Source: Dyella sp. AtDHG13 (GTDB taxonomy: Bacteria; Pseudomonadota; Gammaproteobacteria; Xanthomonadales; Rhodanobacteraceae). Taken from it: a DNA stretch of 64,000 bases. Location: NCBI RefSeq assembly GCF_003201105.1, contig NZ_QICJ01000007.1:1-64000 (forward strand), in the 5' to 3' direction. A model generated the notes under the pieces. That model saw only the letters and a program-made list of their open reading frames with translations. It made no database searches and had not been told where the DNA came from. Positions 56,405-64,000 of the stretch are shown one piece after another; position 1 is the stretch's first letter, and the number at the start of each line of letters is the position of its first letter. Position numbers and translations under genes: made by a program.

Positions 56405-58876
56405 TCAGGCCGCGTCGGCCAGCTTCTTCCTGATGTCCGCGCGGGTGACGGCGGCACGCAGTTCCGACGGGTCGAAATCATCCACCGAGATGAACTCGAA
56501 CACGCCTTCGCGCACGCGCTTGAGCAGTTCGAACTCGGCCGCGTTGATCACGCCGGCGTGCATGGCCTCGGTCAGCTGGCCCACGTAGTCGTGCGACTTG
56601 AATTGGCCGGCCTTCTGCGCCTTGCCGAACTTGCGCTCCACCGGCTCGGCCGCGATCACATCGGGCAGCAGCGCATTCATGCGGCCGATGGTGTTGTTCG
56701 CGGTCGGCGTGAGGTACGCCCACTCGGTGAGGCGATCGCGCGCTTCGCCCGGCGCCGTGATGATGGCGGCGACGCGGCGGCCCAGGCGATCGGACGGCGG
56801 CACTTCGCGGCGACCGAACGGGAACACGAGCACGCGCAACAGCCACGACACGGGCTTCACCGGGAAGTTGCGGATGGCGCCGTCGAGCGCGGTCTGTATG
56901 CGCCACATGCACTCGTGGAACGCCCAGGCCAGCAGCGGACGATCCGCTTCCGGACGGCCGGTGTCCTCGTAGCGCTTGAGCATGGCGCTGGCGATGTACA
57001 GGTAGCTCAGCACGTCGCCCAGGCGCGCGGACAATTTTTCCTTGAACTTCAGCTTGCCGCCCAGCACGCCCATGAAGGTATCGGCGCACAGCGCGAGCGC
57101 GGCGGAGTAGCGGTTGAGCTTGCGGTAGTAGCGGCGCACGTAGGCGTCGCCCGCGGTGTCGCCGATGCGCGAACCGGTGATGCCCAGCGTGAACGAACGC
57201 ACCGCATTGGAAATGCCGAAGCCGATGTGGCCGAACAGCGCACGGTCGAAGGCGCGCAGGCGGTCGCCGTAGTCGGGAATGGACAGCGCCTGCATTTCCT
57301 TCAGCACGTAAGGATGACAGCGGATGGCGCCCTGGCCGAAGATCATCAGGCTGCGCGTCATGATGTTCGCGCCTTCCACCGTGATGGCGATGGGCACGCC
57401 CTGCCACGCGCGGCCGGCGTAGTTCTTCGGACCCAGCTGCACGCCCTTGCCGCCATGCACGTCCAACGCGTCGCCGGCGACGGTGCGGCCCCATTCGGTG
57501 GCGTGGTACTTGGCAATGGCCGAAGGCACCGCCGGCTTCTCGCCGCGATCCACCGCCGCAGCGGTGGCACGCGACAGCGCGGCGGTGGCATAGGTCAGGC
57601 CGCCGATGCGCGCCAGCGCCTCTTCCACGCCTTCAAAACGCGCGATGGAAAGACCGAACTGCTTGCGCATGCGTGCATACGCACCCGTGGCCGCCACGGC
57701 GGCGCGCACGCCACCGGTGGCATTCGACGGCAGCGAAATGGCGCGGCCCACGGACAGGCATTCCACCAGCATGCGCCAGCCATGGCCGGCCATGTGCGGG
57801 CCGCCGATCAGCACCGACATCGGCACGAACACATCCTTGCCGTGCAGCGGACCGTTCTGGAACGGAATGTTCAGCGGGAAGTGGCGGCGGCCGATTTCCA
57901 GGCCCGGCGTCGAACGCGGCAGCAGCGCCAGCGTGATGCCGAGGTCTTCCTTGTCGCCCAGCAGCTTTTCCGGGTCGTACAGGCGGAAGGCCAGACCAAC
58001 CACCGTCGCGATCGGCGCCAGCGTGATGTAGCGCTTGTCGAAGGTGAGCTTCATGCCCAGCGTTTCCACGCCGTCGACCACCTGCTTGCACACCACGCCA
58101 TAGTCGGTGATGGAGGTGGCGTCGGAGCCGGCATACGGGCCGGTGAGCGCGAAACAGGGTATTTCCTCGCCCACGGCAAGGCGCGGCAGGTAATGGTTCT
58201 TCTGCTCGTCGCTGCCGTAATGCAGCAGCAGTTCGGCCGGGCCCAGCGAGTTCGGCACGGCCACCGTCGAGGCCACCGTGGCCGACATGGTCGCCAGCTT
58301 CTGCAGCACCGCCGAATGCGCCAGCGCGGAGAAGCCCAGGCCGCCGTACTGCTTGGGAATGATCATGCCGAAGAACTTGTGCTTCTTGATGAAAGCCCAG
58401 ACTTCCGGCGGCAGATCGGCCAGCTCGTGCGTGATCTGCCAGTCGTCGAGCATGCCGCACAGTTCTTCCACCGGGCCGTCGAGGAACGCCTGCTCCTCCA
58501 CGCTCAGTTCCGGCTTGGGCTGCTTGAGCAGTTCGTGCCAGTCGGGCTTACCCGAGAACAGCTCGCCCTCGAAACCGACGGTGCCCGCTTCCAGCGCGGT
58601 CTGCTCGGTTTCGGACAGCTTCGGCGTCACCTTGGCGAACATCTTCAGCAGCGGCGCGGTGATCTGCTTGCGACGGAAGCTGTCCATCAACAGCGGCACG
58701 GCGATGGCCAGCTCGATTACCAGCAGGATGAACATGGTCCACGGCGCACCGGCGACCAAGCCGACCACGACGGTGGTGATCACCGTGGCGATCGCCCAGG
58801 TGCGCAGGCTGGCGCGGTGGTAGGCACAGGCGCCGGTGGCGATGAGCGCCGCCAGCAGGGTCAGTATCACGGACAT
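56405..58876 (-). CDS. fadE: acyl-CoA dehydrogenase FadE
   Basis: First step of fatty-acid beta-oxidation, membrane-associated, FAD-dependent. It has 823 residues, the long FadE type: two N-terminal helices (VILTLLAALIATGACAYH; WAIATVITTVVVGLVAGAPWTMFILLVIELAIAVP), then the dehydrogenase (HKFFGMIIPKQYGGLGFSALAHSAVLQKLA, CFALTGPYAGSDATSI, YHATEWGRTVAGDALDVHGGKGVQLGP) and a C-terminal DUF1974-type domain (LGRRVAAIITAPGEARDRLTEWAYLT, INAAEFELLKRVREGVFEFISVDDFD). GTG 58879 directly precedes ATG 58876; GAGG at the right spacing favours the ATG. The upstream hydrolase ends 51 nt before. Confidence 0.96.
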   Translation of the reverse strand: MSVILTLLAALIATGACAYHRASLRTWAIATVITTVVVGLVAGAPWTMFILLVIELAIAVPLLMDSFRRKQITAPLLKMFAKVTPKLSETEQTALEAGTVGFEGELFSGKPDWHELLKQPKPELSVEEQAFLDGPVEELCGMLDDWQITHELADLPPEVWAFIKKHKFFGMIIPKQYGGLGFSALAHSAVLQKLATMSATVASTVAVPNSLGPAELLLHYGSDEQKNHYLPRLAVGEEIPCFALTGPYAGSDATSITDYGVVCKQVVDGVETLGMKLTFDKRYITLAPIATVVGLAFRLYDPEKLLGDKEDLGITLALLPRSTPGLEIGRRHFPLNIPFQNGPLHGKDVFVPMSVLIGGPHMAGHGWRMLVECLSVGRAISLPSNATGGVRAAVAATGAYARMRKQFGLSIARFEGVEEALARIGGLTYATAALSRATAAAVDRGEKPAVPSAIAKYHATEWGRTVAGDALDVHGGKGVQLGPKNYAGRAWQGVPIAITVEGANIMTRSLMIFGQGAIRCHPYVLKEMQALSIPDYGDRLRAFDRALFGHIGFGISNAVRSFTLGITGSRIGDTAGDAYVRRYYRKLNRYSAALALCADTFMGVLGGKLKFKEKLSARLGDVLSYLYIASAMLKRYEDTGRPEADRPLLAWAFHECMWRIQTALDGAIRNFPVKPVSWLLRVLVFPFGRREVPPSDRLGRRVAAIITAPGEARDRLTEWAYLTPTANNTIGRMNALLPDVIAAEPVERKFGKAQKAGQFKSHDYVGQLTEAMHAGVINAAEFELLKRVREGVFEFISVDDFDPSELRAAVTRADIRKKLADAA

Positions 58877-58927
58877 CACAACACCTCGTTACGAATGACG
58901 TCTTGGTCGAACAGGGATTTCATAGGT

Positions 58928-59818
58928 TCACGCGGAGACCGCATCGCTGCGATCCGTGGAAGAAAGCTTGCCCACGAAGCGTGCGATTTCGCGGGTGAAT
59001 ACGTCGTTGGCGTCGCCCGCCACCATGTGCGTGGCGCGCGGAAGCTCCACGTGCTCGGCGTGCGGCACCAGTCGCAGGAATTCGTCCACCGTCTCACGCG
59101 ACACCACGTCGCTGCGTCCGCCCGAGAGCAGCAGCACGGGCACGCGCACTTTCGATGCGGCCGCCATCAGGCGCGGCTGGTAGCGTTCGCTCTCGCGCAC
59201 CAGGCCGTTGAGCAGGGCGGGATCCCAGTGCCAGCGCAGACGTCCGTCGGCGCCTTCGCGCAGCAGTGGTCGCAATTGGTCTTCTGTCTTGCGCTCGGTG
59301 CGATGGGGCAGGTACTTCGCGATTTCCTCGGCCGCCTGCGCGTAGCTGGCGAAGCCGTCCGGATGGGCTTGCATGAAGGCCAGGATGCGTTCCACGCCCC
59401 GGGTTTCCCAGCGCGGCGTGATATCCACCAGCACCAGGGCGCGGAAGGCGTCCGGATCGATCTCGCCAGCGATGACGAGGCCCAGCAGGCCGCCCATCGA
59501 GGCGCCGACCAGAATGGGCTCGCGCAGCTCTGCATGGGCGAGCAGGCGCAGATCGCCGATGAACTGCTCCATGTGGTAATCGCCGCCGGCGACGTGGCCG
59601 CTTTCGCCGTGTCCGCGCGCGTCGAAGGTGACGCAGCGGAAGCCTTCCTGCGCCAAGGCCTTGGCCGTAGGGCTCCACGCACCGCGCGTCTGGCCGAAAC
59701 CGTGCGCGAACAGCAGCGTGGGATGACCCGAGGGCTGGCGGGTTTCAACAGCCAGCGTCAGGCCATCGACGGCCTTGACGTAGGCGAAGGACTGCTCGGT
59801 GCTGGGCGCGGATACCAT
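58928..59818 (-). CDS. alpha/beta hydrolase
   Basis: A cytoplasmic alpha/beta-fold hydrolase of 296 residues. It has the oxyanion loop FAHGFGQTRGAW, the nucleophile elbow GASMGGLLG (Ser), RGHGESG before the lid, LSGGRSDVVSRET carrying the acid, and the His in RATHMVAGDAND. Substrate not evident; the context suggests an acyl ester, lipase or thioesterase role together with fadE. ATG 59818 is used because the upstream frame is repetitive and in the operator region. It leads into fadE 51 nt later, so both should be one transcript from the promoter shared with tetR. Confidence 0.9.
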   Translation of the reverse strand: MVSAPSTEQSFAYVKAVDGLTLAVETRQPSGHPTLLFAHGFGQTRGAWSPTAKALAQEGFRCVTFDARGHGESGHVAGGDYHMEQFIGDLRLLAHAELREPILVGASMGGLLGLVIAGEIDPDAFRALVLVDITPRWETRGVERILAFMQAHPDGFASYAQAAEEIAKYLPHRTERKTEDQLRPLLREGADGRLRWHWDPALLNGLVRESERYQPRLMAAASKVRVPVLLLSGGRSDVVSRETVDEFLRLVPHAEHVELPRATHMVAGDANDVFTREIARFVGKLSSTDRSDAVSA

Positions 59819-59843
59819 ACGCACGAGTATGGATCGACGCAAA

Positions 59844-59907
59844 GCGCTGCGTCAATATGCGCTGCGACAAGGGCGTTTTCCGCCGATTCAACGACTTGTC
59901 GCAGCGC
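59844..59907. promoter_or_regulatory. putative TetR operator: three GCGCTGCGnCAA copies
   Basis: In the 126-nt divergent gap, GCGCTGCGTCAA (59844-59855) and GCGCTGCGACAA (59859-59870) stand in tandem, and the second is repeated inverted at 59907-59896, giving a 13-bp perfect inverted repeat with a 23-nt spacer. This is a credible binding region for the adjacent TetR, controlling both directions. Confidence 0.55.
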
Positions 59908-59944
59908 CAATTGCAAAGCCGCAGCCAGGGGCTACCATACGGAT

Positions 59945-60523
59945 ATGAATGCAAGCGCCAAACCCGAACGCACCCGCCTGTCCGCCGAGGACTGGGAAGA
60001 CGCCGCCCTCAAGCTGATTGCCGACCAGGGCGTCGGCGCACTGGCCGTGGAGGCGCTGGCCCGCCAGCTCGGCGTGACCAAGGGCAGCTTCTATTGGCAC
60101 TTCCGCACCCGCGAAGCCTTGCTGCAGGCCGCCCTGGAGCGCTGGGAGCAGTACGGCGAGAAGGAAGTGATCAGCCAGATCGAGGCCATGCCCGATCCGC
60201 GTGCCCGTCTGCCGGAGCTGTTCCGTCGCGTAGCGCACGAACTGGCGCCGCACCGCGTCTACGCCGCCCTGCTGAAGGCGCTGGACCATCCGCAGGTCGT
60301 GCCGGTGATGGCCCGCGTGTCCCAGCGCCGCATGGAATTCCTCACCAATATCTACCGCGAAGCCGGCCTGGTGCCCGACGAGGCGCTCAACCGCGCCCGC
60401 CTGACCTACGCCGCCTACGTGGGTTTCCTGCAACTCAATTTCACGCTCGGCCTGCCGCGCATCAGCCACGAGGAGTTCGACGCCTACGTGGAACACATGA
60501 TCCGCACGCTCACGCCCAGCTGA
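59945..60523 (+). CDS. TetR family transcriptional regulator
   Basis: A 192-residue repressor. The N-terminal HTH fits TetR: TRLSAEDWEDAALKLIADQGVGALAVEALARQLGVTKGSFYWHFRTREALLQAAL (residues about 10-60). The C-terminal ligand domain (RVYAALLKALDHPQVVPVMARV...) is divergent, with no known effector. It is divergent from the hydrolase-fadE-DUF4442 group, so regulation of fatty-acid use is likely, analogous to PsrA/FadR-type TetR proteins (inference). A strong terminator follows. Confidence 0.93.
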   Translation: MNASAKPERTRLSAEDWEDAALKLIADQGVGALAVEALARQLGVTKGSFYWHFRTREALLQAALERWEQYGEKEVISQIEAMPDPRARLPELFRRVAHELAPHRVYAALLKALDHPQVVPVMARVSQRRMEFLTNIYREAGLVPDEALNRARLTYAAYVGFLQLNFTLGLPRISHEEFDAYVEHMIRTLTPS

Positions 60524-60829
60524 TCCAGCGTCACGGGGAAGTCCAGGGGAACGCCACCTTCGGGTGGCGTTCTTTTTTTGTGCCCGTTCCTCCCGTGGGT
60601 CTTCATCGGGTCATCGCTCGCGCGATGCCAGGATCGCCCCGTGTCCTGGTCCGCAAGCCACTGGCAGTCCACCCGCCGGATTGGTCTTATGTTGCATCTG
60701 TAACTGTCGGGTCCAGCAGTGAATTAGGGGTGCGCCCAGTTGCCTTTTGCTGCGCCCTGACTTGCCATGCCAGTACGCGCAAGTTACCGTTTCTGCTCTT
60801 TTTTAGCTCAAGACCAGAGTGAGGGAACG
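60524..60829. other. tetR terminator and pckG leader
   Basis: A 306-nt gap. It holds the tetR terminator at 60549-60579 and then about 250 nt of leader for pckG, ending with a GAGGGA ribosome site (60821-60826). I could not define a convincing promoter or riboswitch in it. Confidence 0.6.
60549..60579 (+). terminator. intrinsic terminator of tetR
   Basis: A 10-bp stem: GAACGCCACC (60549-60558), TTCG loop, GGTGGCGTTC (60563-60572), then T7: a textbook Rho-independent terminator. Confidence 0.95.
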
Positions 60830-62611
60830 ATGTCGAGCAAGTTGGCTGCGCTGCAGCGCTGGGTGGATGAGGTCGCGGCGCTGACCCGCCCCGCCCGTAT
60901 CCATTGGTGCGACGGTTCCGATGCCGAGTACCAGCAACTGGTGCAGCAGATGCTGCAGACCGGCGACCTGATCGAGCTCAACCAGCAGACCCACCCGGGC
61001 TGCTATCTGCATCGGTCGAGCCCCTCCGACGTGGCCCGCGTCGAGCACCTCACCTTCGTCTGCACCCGGGAGCAGGAAGACGCCGGCCCGAACAACCACT
61101 GGATGGCCCCCGCCGAGGCCCACGCCAAGATGGATGCGCTGTTCGATGGCTGCATGGAAGGCCGCACCATGTACGTCATCCCGTACTGCATGGGCCCCAT
61201 CGATTCCCCGCTCGCCCGCTGCGGCGTGGAAATCACCGACAGCCCGTACGTGGTGGCCAACATGCGCACCATGACGCGCATGGGCGCCGCCGCGCAGGCG
61301 CGCATCGAGCGCGAAGGCACGTTCGTGAAGGGGCTGCACTCGACCGGCGAGCTCGACCCGGAGCGTCGCTTCATCATGCATTTCCCCGAAGAGCTGACCA
61401 TCAAGTCGTACGGCTCGGGCTACGGCGGCAACGCGCTGCTGGGCAAGAAGTGCCATGCACTGCGCATCGCCAGCTACCAGGCGAAATCGGAAGGCTGGCT
61501 GGCCGAGCACATGCTGATCGTGGGCATCGAAAACCCGCAGGGTGACACCCACTACATCGCGGCCGCGTTCCCTTCGGCGTGCGGCAAGACCAACCTCGCC
61601 ATGCTCATTCCGCCCGAGGGCTACCGCAAGGACGGCTGGAAGGTGTGGACCGTGGGCGACGACATCTGCTGGATGCGTCCCGGCGCCGACGGCCGCCTGT
61701 ACGCGATCAATCCGGAAGCCGGCTATTTCGGCGTGGCGCCGGGCACCAGCGACGCCACCAACCCGAACGCGCTGTCGACCATCGCGCGCGACACCATCTT
61801 CACCAACGTCGCCGTCACCGCCGACAACCAGCCGTGGTGGGAAGGCCTGCCCGGCACGCCCGTCACCGACTGGCAGGGGCGTCCGTACGATCCGGCCAAT
61901 GGCCCGGCGGCGCATCCCAACTCGCGCTTCACCGTGAGCGCCAAACAATGCCCCACCTGGTCGCCGCGCGCGGAAGACGCGCAGGGCGTGCCGATCAGCG
62001 CCATCGTGTTCGGCGGTCGCCGCCCCTCGCTGATCCCGCTGGTATTCGAGGCGAAGGACTGGAAGCACGGCGTGCTGGTCGGCGCCGCCATGGGTTCGGA
62101 AACCACCGCCGCCGCCACCGGCGCCGTGGGCGTGCTGCGCCGCGATTCGATGGCCATGAAGCCGTTCGCCGGCTACCACTACGGCGACTACTTCCGTCAC
62201 TGGCTGTCGTTCGACAAGCCGGGCGCGAAGCTGCCGAAGATCTTCCACGTCAACTGGTTCCGCAAGGGCGACGACGGCCGGTTCCTGTGGCCGGGCTTCG
62301 GCGACAACCTGCGCGTGCTGCAGTGGATGATCGACCGCGTGGAAGGCCGCGCCGAGGGCAACCACACGCCGATCGGCACGCTGCCCACGGCCGATGAGCT
62401 CAAGCTCGACGACCTGGGCCTGGACCGCGCCACCGTCGATACCCTGCTGCACGTCGATCACGCCGGCTGGACGGCGGAGCTCGCCGCCATCGGCGAATAC
62501 CTCGACAGCTTCGGCCAGCGCATGCCCAGGGAGCTGCATGTCGAACAGCAGCGCGTCGCCAAGGCGCTCAACGATGCGGCGATGACGCCGCGCGCGGCCG
62601 TCGCCTCCTGA
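60830..62611 (+). CDS. pckG: phosphoenolpyruvate carboxykinase (GTP)
   Basis: Converts oxaloacetate and GTP to PEP, CO2 and GDP in gluconeogenesis. It has 593 residues, the GTP-dependent class, unlike the ATP-type PckA of E. coli. It shows IKSYGSGYGGNALLGKKCHALRI (oxaloacetate site), FPSACGKTNLAML as the P-loop with the family cysteine, GDDICWMRPGADGRLYAINPEAGYFGVAPGT and FGGRRPSLIPLVFEAKDWKHGVLVGAAMGSE. ATG 60830 follows GAGGGA by 3-5 nt. An upstream in-frame extension is discounted. Confidence 0.97.
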   Translation: MSSKLAALQRWVDEVAALTRPARIHWCDGSDAEYQQLVQQMLQTGDLIELNQQTHPGCYLHRSSPSDVARVEHLTFVCTREQEDAGPNNHWMAPAEAHAKMDALFDGCMEGRTMYVIPYCMGPIDSPLARCGVEITDSPYVVANMRTMTRMGAAAQARIEREGTFVKGLHSTGELDPERRFIMHFPEELTIKSYGSGYGGNALLGKKCHALRIASYQAKSEGWLAEHMLIVGIENPQGDTHYIAAAFPSACGKTNLAMLIPPEGYRKDGWKVWTVGDDICWMRPGADGRLYAINPEAGYFGVAPGTSDATNPNALSTIARDTIFTNVAVTADNQPWWEGLPGTPVTDWQGRPYDPANGPAAHPNSRFTVSAKQCPTWSPRAEDAQGVPISAIVFGGRRPSLIPLVFEAKDWKHGVLVGAAMGSETTAAATGAVGVLRRDSMAMKPFAGYHYGDYFRHWLSFDKPGAKLPKIFHVNWFRKGDDGRFLWPGFGDNLRVLQWMIDRVEGRAEGNHTPIGTLPTADELKLDDLGLDRATVDTLLHVDHAGWTAELAAIGEYLDSFGQRMPRELHVEQQRVAKALNDAAMTPRAAVAS

Positions 62612-62624
62612 CGTCCGCCCTGCT

Positions 62625-62645
62625 CCGCCGGCGCAACGCCGGCGG
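62625..62645 (+). terminator. probable hairpin terminator of pckG
   Basis: CCGCCGGCG (62625-62633), CAA loop, CGCCGGCGG (62637-62645): a very stable stem 13 nt after the stop codon, followed by GGTTCCCGGCCTTTCCC, a poor T-run. Confidence 0.5.
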
Positions 62646-62711
62646 GGTTCCCGGCCTTTCCCGCGACGGTCTCTAAACCTTGCCACGCGCCGGCGCATCC
62701 AAGCTGGCAAG

Positions 62712-63296
62712 ATGATCGCAGCCTGCCCCGCCACCGGAACCACGATGCCGCCGCCAGCGCCCGCCGCGGATTCCCACGACATGGACGACGTCCGGGCGGC
62801 GTCAGCCGGCGATCGCCAGGCCTTTCAGCGCCTCTACCGTGCGCACGTGGATCGCGTGTACGGCGCCGTGTACCGGCTGGCCGGCTACGACCACGCCCGC
62901 GCGGAGGACCTGACGCAGGAAGCCTTCGTGCGCGCCTGGCAGAAGCTGTCCGGCTTTCGCGGCGACAGCGCGTTCGGTACCTGGTTGTACCGGCTGGCGG
63001 TCAATGTCGCCTTGATGGACATCCGATCGCGCGGCGCCGACCCCGTCACCATGATGGACGAGGACGACATACCCGATCACGGCGATACGCCATTCTGTGC
63101 CGCCGAACGCGAAGAACTGGAACGCGCGATCGGCAACCTTCCGCCACGTGCGCGCGCGGTGCTGGTGCTGCATGACGTGGAGGGCTGGCGACACGAGGAA
63201 ATCGGTGCCGAACTCGGCATGGCGGTAGGTTCGTCCAAGGCGCAGCTGCATCGCGCACGCGGCCTGCTGCGGAAAGTATTAGGAGAACGCTCATGA
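62712..63296 (+). CDS. ECF-family RNA polymerase sigma factor
   Basis: A 194-residue sigma factor with regions 2 and 4 only. Region 2: FQRLYRAHVDRVYGAVYRLAGYDHARAEDLTQEAFVRAWQKL and FGTWLYRLAVNVALMDIR; region 4: LPPRARAVLVLHDVEGWRHEEIGAELGMAVGSSKAQLHRARGLLRKVL. The N-terminal 20 residues (ATG 62712) are poorly conserved; a later start at residue 24 is possible. Its stop overlaps the next ORF by ATGA, the normal sigma/anti-sigma layout. The promoters it drives are unknown. Confidence 0.94.
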   Translation: MIAACPATGTTMPPPAPAADSHDMDDVRAASAGDRQAFQRLYRAHVDRVYGAVYRLAGYDHARAEDLTQEAFVRAWQKLSGFRGDSAFGTWLYRLAVNVALMDIRSRGADPVTMMDEDDIPDHGDTPFCAAEREELERAIGNLPPRARAVLVLHDVEGWRHEEIGAELGMAVGSSKAQLHRARGLLRKVLGERS

Positions 63297-63739
63297 ACGA
63301 ATTCGAATGGCTCCGCCAGACACGCGCCTTGCGCGAACCGGTCACGCCACGCCGCGACCTGTGGTCGGGCATCGATGCCGCGCTGGATGCCGCGCATGCG
63401 GAAGCCGAAAAGCCGGCGCCGCAACGCAATCATCGGCGCGTGCAGAACTGGCTGATCGCGGCGAGCTTCGTCGGCTTGTCACTGTTTGCGGGCAGCCTCG
63501 CCGTGCATCTGCGCGACCGCACGCTGGCCAACGCCACGGCGGCGGCAACGCTGGATGCAGGCCGCTGGCGCCCGAACGATCCGCGTCTTGCGGGCGCCGC
63601 GGTGGAACTCGACGCCGCCAGCATGGAGCTTCGCCAGGCCATGGAACAGGCACCGCGTTCGCCGGCCTTGCAACGGCTGCTGTACCGCACGCAAAAACAA
63701 CAGTCGCAGCTGCGACAGATGGAACACCAGGCTGGTTGA
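63293..63739 (+). CDS. probable membrane anti-sigma factor
   Basis: A 148-residue protein: a cytoplasmic N-terminus (about 1-48) with EWLRQTRALREPVTPRRDLWSGI, one membrane helix (WLIAASFVGLSLFAGSLAV) and a periplasmic, helical C-terminus (DAASMELRQAMEQAPRSPALQRLLYRTQKQQSQLRQMEHQ). There is no zinc-finger HxxxCxxC, so it is not a ZAS type. The overlap with the sigma gene and the topology suggest it restrains that sigma factor; the exact family is unrecognised. Confidence 0.78.
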   Translation: MNEFEWLRQTRALREPVTPRRDLWSGIDAALDAAHAEAEKPAPQRNHRRVQNWLIAASFVGLSLFAGSLAVHLRDRTLANATAAATLDAGRWRPNDPRLAGAAVELDAASMELRQAMEQAPRSPALQRLLYRTQKQQSQLRQMEHQAG

Positions 63740-63758
63740 GTCCAGTGGAGCCTTCACC

Positions 63759-64000
63759 ATGAAAACCGCACGCTTGATCCCACTCCTGCTCAGCCTGTCG
63801 ATTGGCCAGGCCCTGGCCGATACGCCGCTCAACCTCAATCACGGGGCCACGCCCAACGCGCGCGTGAGCATCAGCAACGTCAAGGGCGAGGTCACGGTAA
63901 GCGCCTGGGACCGCAACCAGGTGCAGGTCACCGGTCGCCTTGGCGACGGCGCCAAGCCGCTCACCATCGAGGGCAGCAACAGCAACATGACCATCAAGGT
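63759..64000 (+). CDS. DUF4097-type exported beta-strand protein, truncated by window
   Basis: It starts at ATG 63759 with a GGAG 9 nt upstream. The visible 80 residues include a signal peptide (KTARLIPLLLSLSIGQALA) and then a beta-repeat region (ARVSISNVKGEVTVSAWDRNQVQVTGRLG...) typical of DUF4097 proteins, which form right-handed beta-helix-like folds of unknown function. Such genes often follow an ECF sigma/anti-sigma pair. The 3' end lies beyond the window. Confidence 0.82.
   Translation, partial: MKTARLIPLLLSLSIGQALADTPLNLNHGATPNARVSISNVKGEVTVSAWDRNQVQVTGRLGDGAKPLTIEGSNSNMTIK

Noticed and set aside
56225-59944. Long plus-strand extension of the tetR frame across fadE
   Set aside because: Antisense to fadE and the hydrolase; TetR homology begins only at 59945.

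Overview
The window reads as a chromosomal segment of a high-GC gammaproteobacterium of the Xanthomonadales (Lysobacterales) type, most likely a Rhodanobacteraceae member such as Dyella, Luteibacter or Rhodanobacter. This rests on the dispersed repeat family (inverted pairs of the GTCATCCCCGCGAAAGCGGGG type), the metX-metB-hom cluster, the two-domain PurL, lptF/lptG back to back with pepA-holC, and general codon use. It is inferred from gene content, not from an rRNA. No tRNA, rRNA, transposase, phage gene or CRISPR array was seen.

Layout. 1-0.9 kb: repeat-filled DNA, then peptide deformylase (def, minus). 1.7-7.7 kb: a periplasmic-propeller hybrid histidine kinase, then cstA with its small partner YbdD, followed by a candidate structured small RNA and a DUF2127 membrane protein. 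8.5-15 kb (minus): purL, a small membrane protein, a glycosyltransferase and an EamA permease in one run. 15-17 kb: dsbC and xerD (minus). 17-19.7 kb (plus): RDD protein, a methyltransferase and an intracellular PHB depolymerase. 19.7-20.9 kb: a second long repeat block nearly identical to the one at the left edge. 20.9-24 kb: threonine aldolase, an NdvA/MsbA-like ABC exporter and a small FlbD-like ORF. 24.3-28.8 kb: lptG-lptF (minus) against pepA-holC (plus). 29-32.6 kb: a second propeller hybrid kinase, paralogous to the first. 32.7-34.5 kb: a yceI-cytochrome b561-yceI operon. 34.5-37.2 kb: a glutaredoxin-like protein and a TonB-dependent receptor behind a palindromic Fur box. 37.3-41.8 kb: L-serine dehydratase, a Sel1-repeat protein and an APC permease with a strong terminator. 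42-45.7 kb: metX-metB-hom (minus) behind a consensus promoter, tandem met boxes and a SAM-I (S-box) riboswitch. 45.8-49.6 kb: DUF1304 protein, M24-family protein, prfC and a CPBP protease. 49.7-55.8 kb: a tightly overlapping signalling operon (CHASE3-GAF hybrid kinase with three receivers, CheR, CheB, REC-GGDEF cyclase). 55.8-60.5 kb: a lipid-metabolism group (DUF4442, fadE, alpha/beta hydrolase) divergent from a TetR regulator. 60.8-62.6 kb: GTP-dependent PEP carboxykinase. 62.7-64 kb: an ECF sigma factor, its probable membrane anti-sigma factor and the start of a DUF4097 exported protein cut by the window edge.

Themes. Carbon-starvation and gluconeogenic functions recur (CstA/YbdD, PhaZ, FadE, PckG, SdaA), as do envelope functions (LptFG, NdvA-like exporter, DsbC, YceI, TonB receptor). 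The most notable regulation is at metX, where a transcriptional operator and an RNA switch appear stacked on one leader. Intergenic gaps, especially between convergent genes, are occupied by perfect inverted-repeat pairs of about 30-34 bp per arm.
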